Positions 61,671 through 64,000 of a stretch of DNA of 64,000 bases are shown in pieces. The translations under genes were made by a program, and so were the position numbers. Numbering within the stretch: position 1 is the stretch's first letter; each line of letters opens with the position of its first letter. The DNA comes from an uncultured Clostridia bacterium. Its GTDB lineage: Bacteria > Bacillota > Clostridia > TANB77 > CAG-508. The notes beneath the pieces were generated by a model that worked only from the letters and a program-made list of their open reading frames with translations, was not told the DNA's origin and did not search any database. Where the stretch lies: the NCBI GenBank assembly GCA_934120045.1, contig CAKOTF010000002.1, positions 62,001-126,000 of the forward strand. Reading direction: 5' to 3'.

Positions 61671-62366
61671 ATGAAACAAAACTCAAAGCAAATTCATCTA
61701 TATATAAATAATGATACATGTTATATTATAGATATTGAAAAAAAAGCTGTTACTAAAGAATTTAATTTAGGTAATTTTGTAATTGAATTATTTGAAGAAG
61801 CTAATTCAACTGAAAAATATTTAATTGAATTTTTGTTAAATAATCATGCAGATTCATTATATAAAGCTTTAGGTAATGAATTGTCAAAAATGGGATCATT
61901 CAAATGTAGAATTTTTAGTGGAATTAAAATAGAGAATGATTTACAAATGCCATTAGAAATTTATACTTTTAAATCTTATCATGATTTTATTTTATTCATT
62001 TTATATAGAACCGCTGCTTTAAATATTCAATTTAATAAATGTAAAAATTGTGGCAAATATTTTGTTCCTACAACTAAGAGTAATGAAATATATTGCACTC
62101 GTATTTTTAGAAATGGTAAGACTTGTAGAGATATAGGTTATGAACTTTCTGTACAATCTGATGAAATAACAAAGTTATATAGAAATGCATATAAAACTCA
62201 AAATGCCAAAAAGCAAAGAAATAAGGATATTGCTAATGTAGATAAACTATTTTCTAATTGGGCTTCTAAGGCTAAAGAGATGTATAAACTTTGTAAAGAT
62301 AATAAAATTAAAATTGATGAACTTTCAAAATGGCTGAAAGATAATCAAGATTGGATTAATAAGTAG
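61671..62366 (+). CDS. DUF6076-like zinc-motif protein of integrative elements
   Basis: 231 residues from the ATG at 61671 behind AAGGAG; the frame is open from 61650. The middle has a zinc-ribbon-like pattern CKNCGKYFVPTTKSNEIYC with a later Cys in GKTCRDIGY (about 123-160). The N-terminus is a beta-rich region and the C-terminus charged helices. Such genes are often found just upstream of tyrosine integrases in Clostridial elements. Precise role is unknown. Twelve bases before the integrase. Confidence 0.65.
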   Translation: MKQNSKQIHLYINNDTCYIIDIEKKAVTKEFNLGNFVIELFEEANSTEKYLIEFLLNNHADSLYKALGNELSKMGSFKCRIFSGIKIENDLQMPLEIYTFKSYHDFILFILYRTAALNIQFNKCKNCGKYFVPTTKSNEIYCTRIFRNGKTCRDIGYELSVQSDEITKLYRNAYKTQNAKKQRNKDIANVDKLFSNWASKAKEMYKLCKDNKIKIDELSKWLKDNQDWINK

Positions 62367-62378
62367 GAGGTAATATAT

Positions 62379-63563
62379 TTGGCAGGAAACATTCTATATA
62401 TGGGAAATGAAAAATATAGACTTCGTGTTAGTAATGGTTTCGATTCAAATGGAAAAAGAAAATATTTCAATAAGACTGTTACTTGTTCGTCTAAAAGGGA
62501 AGCCGAAAAAGAACTTGCAAAATTTATTACTTCAATTGAAGGCGGTTGCACGTATTCTGCAAAAAAAGTGACATTAAATGATTTTAGTAAACAATGGTTA
62601 GAAACATATGTAAAACCTAATCTTTCACCTATAACTTACCAAAGTTATAATGAAAAATTAAATAAACATATTTTACCATATTTAGGTAACAAGCGACTTG
62701 ATAAAATAAAACCTTTGGATTTGGATAATCTGTATAATTTTTTGCTAGCTAAGCCAACTAACAGAAAAGACAAAAATGGTAATTATAAAACTTTATCTCC
62801 AGCTAGTGTGCATCGTGCTCATGAAATATTATCTAGCATTTTCAGTAATGCTCTTAGATGGGACATAGTTCCTTATAATCCATGTACTAAAGTTGTTCAA
62901 CCTAAATTTAAACGTACTAAAATGACATGTTATGATGAAGAAACATCTAAAAGATTAATAAATGCCCTACTTGAAAAGGCTCCTATAAAATATAAATGTT
63001 TTGTTATTCTTGCTATTTTAACTGGTTTTAGACGTGGTGAATTGGTTGGTTTGCATTGGGATGATATTGATTTTAAAAATCATAAAATAAGTGTTAAGAG
63101 AAGTGCTTATTATTTAAGTGGTCAACCTACTTCTGAGAAGAGTCCTAAAACTGATTTAAGTGTTCGTACAATAGTTGTTCCTAGTATTTGCTTTGATTTA
63201 CTTAAACAATGGAGATGTGAGCAAAGTAAGATGAGACTTGCATTGGGTAAATCTTGGAATGGTGTTAAAAATGTTTTTACTACTGCTGATGGTAGAATTA
63301 TGAATCCTGCAACTGGTCCTAAATGGTTTAGTTCTTTCTTAACTAGGAATGGTTTTCCTCATATTCGTTTTCATGATTTGAGACATACTTTTGCTACTTT
63401 GCTTATTTCTGGTAATGTTGATGTTAAGACTGTTTCTCATAAATTAGGTCATGCTAGTACTGATACTACTTTGAAGTTTTATGTTCATGATTTGGAGTCT
63501 ACCGATAGAGCTAGTGCGGAGTTGTTGGAAAATATGTTAGTTGGTAATTCTAATGCGAGATAA
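62379..63563 (+). CDS. int: Tyrosine recombinase (integrase)
   Basis: 394 residues, TTG start at 62379 behind AGGAGG. Arm-binding AP2-like N-terminus (KYRLRVSNGFDSNGKRKYF), SAM-like core-binding domain (about 65-170), catalytic domain with Arg in GFRRGELVGLHW (about 217), HxxR in HDLRHTFATL (about 331-340), GHAS and tyrosine in FYVHD (about 368). Integrates and excises the element. Marks the integrase end of the mobile region. Confidence 0.95.
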   Translation: MAGNILYMGNEKYRLRVSNGFDSNGKRKYFNKTVTCSSKREAEKELAKFITSIEGGCTYSAKKVTLNDFSKQWLETYVKPNLSPITYQSYNEKLNKHILPYLGNKRLDKIKPLDLDNLYNFLLAKPTNRKDKNGNYKTLSPASVHRAHEILSSIFSNALRWDIVPYNPCTKVVQPKFKRTKMTCYDEETSKRLINALLEKAPIKYKCFVILAILTGFRRGELVGLHWDDIDFKNHKISVKRSAYYLSGQPTSEKSPKTDLSVRTIVVPSICFDLLKQWRCEQSKMRLALGKSWNGVKNVFTTADGRIMNPATGPKWFSSFLTRNGFPHIRFHDLRHTFATLLISGNVDVKTVSHKLGHASTDTTLKFYVHDLESTDRASAELLENMLVGNSNAR

Positions 63564-63588
63564 AAAAAGAGCCATACGCTCTTTTTTT
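63562..63588. terminator. Terminator of the integrase operon
   Basis: AAAAAAAGAGC pairs with GCTCTTTTTTT around a five-base loop; works in both directions, and also closes the gene ending at 63587. Confidence 0.9.
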
Positions 63589-64000
63589 AATAAAATAAAT
63601 TTTCTTTCATTTCAATAATTTCTTTTTGTACCTCTTCAAATTTATACACAGATGCAAAAATTATTTGATGTTCTTTAAAATCACGTTCTAGTATTTTTAT
63701 CATAGCAATAGAAGCATCATCAGTAAGCTCATTTGTCTTCGGAGAATCTATTATTATTGGTAATGTCAAATTATATTTATTTTTTATTTCTTGTAAATAT
63801 GCCATTTTAAATGTAAACGACATATGTGTTAAAATTCTTCCTGTTTTTCCTTTTAATTTATTTGTCAATACAAAACTAGGGTTATCACCAATGTATTCAT
63901 CAAACTTTAATTCCTTTGCATATTTTTTTATAGTTTTATAAATTGACATTAAATAAATATTGTCTTCCGAAAGGATAGCGTGTAGTTCGCTCATTAATTT
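63587..64000 (-). CDS. C-terminal part of a SMC/RecN-like ATPase, partial
   Basis: The frame is open to the window edge; an ATG lies at 63994 but the reading continues beyond, so the gene probably starts outside. GKTGRILTHMSFTFKMAYL resembles an ABC signature helix region, and LTLPIIIDSPKTNELTDDAS is a Walker B plus D-loop as in SMC, RecN or SbcC-like ATPases. About 135 residues are visible. It may be cargo of the integrated element or the neighbouring chromosome gene. Confidence 0.6.
   Translation of the reverse strand, partial: KLMSELHAILSEDNIYLMSIYKTIKKYAKELKFDEYIGDNPSFVLTNKLKGKTGRILTHMSFTFKMAYLQEIKNKYNLTLPIIIDSPKTNELTDDASIAMIKILERDFKEHQIIFASVYKFEEVQKEIIEMKENLFY

Overview
This window looks like the chromosome of a very AT-rich, low-GC, Gram-positive, spore-forming bacterium of the Clostridia, most likely a gut inhabitant. 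The evidence is the SpoIIID sporulation regulator, a T-box leader on thrS, a class of short Firmicutes proteins (DUF951, DUF2508), a sortase with an LPHTG-anchored substrate, and a choloylglycine (bile-salt) hydrolase that points to an animal intestine. Almost all genes lie on the minus strand. The exact lineage cannot be fixed from the sequence alone; the compact AlaRS and the ThrRS without a TGS domain suggest a poorly cultured clade.

Region 1 (1-4.3 kb) holds a partial Lgt-family membrane enzyme directly downstream of a surface protein with a prepilin-like N-terminus, Ig-like repeats and a C-terminus of ten glycines ending in a single cysteine. This pair is the best candidate for an undescribed surface-modification system. 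serS follows. Region 2 (4.3-23.5 kb) is mostly housekeeping: nucleotide clean-up enzymes, RlmCD-type rRNA methyltransferase, EngB, GltX, a cytoplasmic alpha-amylase, YigZ, a BaiN/HI0933-type flavoprotein, AcpP and PlsX, SpoIIID, a DnaB-like ATPase, DprA and FolD. It also contains a frameshifted flavin-reductase-like gene and a dprA with no ordinary start codon.

Region 3 (24.4-29.7 kb) is an ECF sigma factor overlapping an enormous gene whose product joins an anti-sigma-like cytoplasmic tail, one membrane helix and an extracellular alpha-2-macroglobulin-like body. This suggests a surface stress sensor. Region 4 (29.7-50.7 kb) has LigA, sortase, HinT, a C-terminally short AlaRS, rRNA-modification genes, a transglutaminase/LRR/patatin gene cluster, MazG-like, UvrC, T-box-controlled ThrRS, MurI, an HtrA-type protease and bile-salt hydrolase. 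Two near-identical 134-bp three-hairpin repeats sit just behind transcription terminators, and a 54-bp IS3-family relic with intact ends and target duplication sits in the loop of another terminator.

Region 5 (50.8-53.7 kb) has a divergent sigma-like protein, a short peptide deformylase and a CYTH protein. Region 6 (about 53.8 kb to the right edge) is an integrated mobile element: tyrosine integrase and a DUF6076-type zinc protein on the plus strand, and, divergently, two excisionase-type HTH proteins, a primase-helicase, a metallophosphoesterase, an unknown protein and a TPR protein with a HEPN-like end. Its left end carries an 18-base match to the initiator-tRNA anticodon arm and tandem repeats that look like an attachment region. 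A partial SMC/RecN-like ATPase gene at the right edge may be further cargo.
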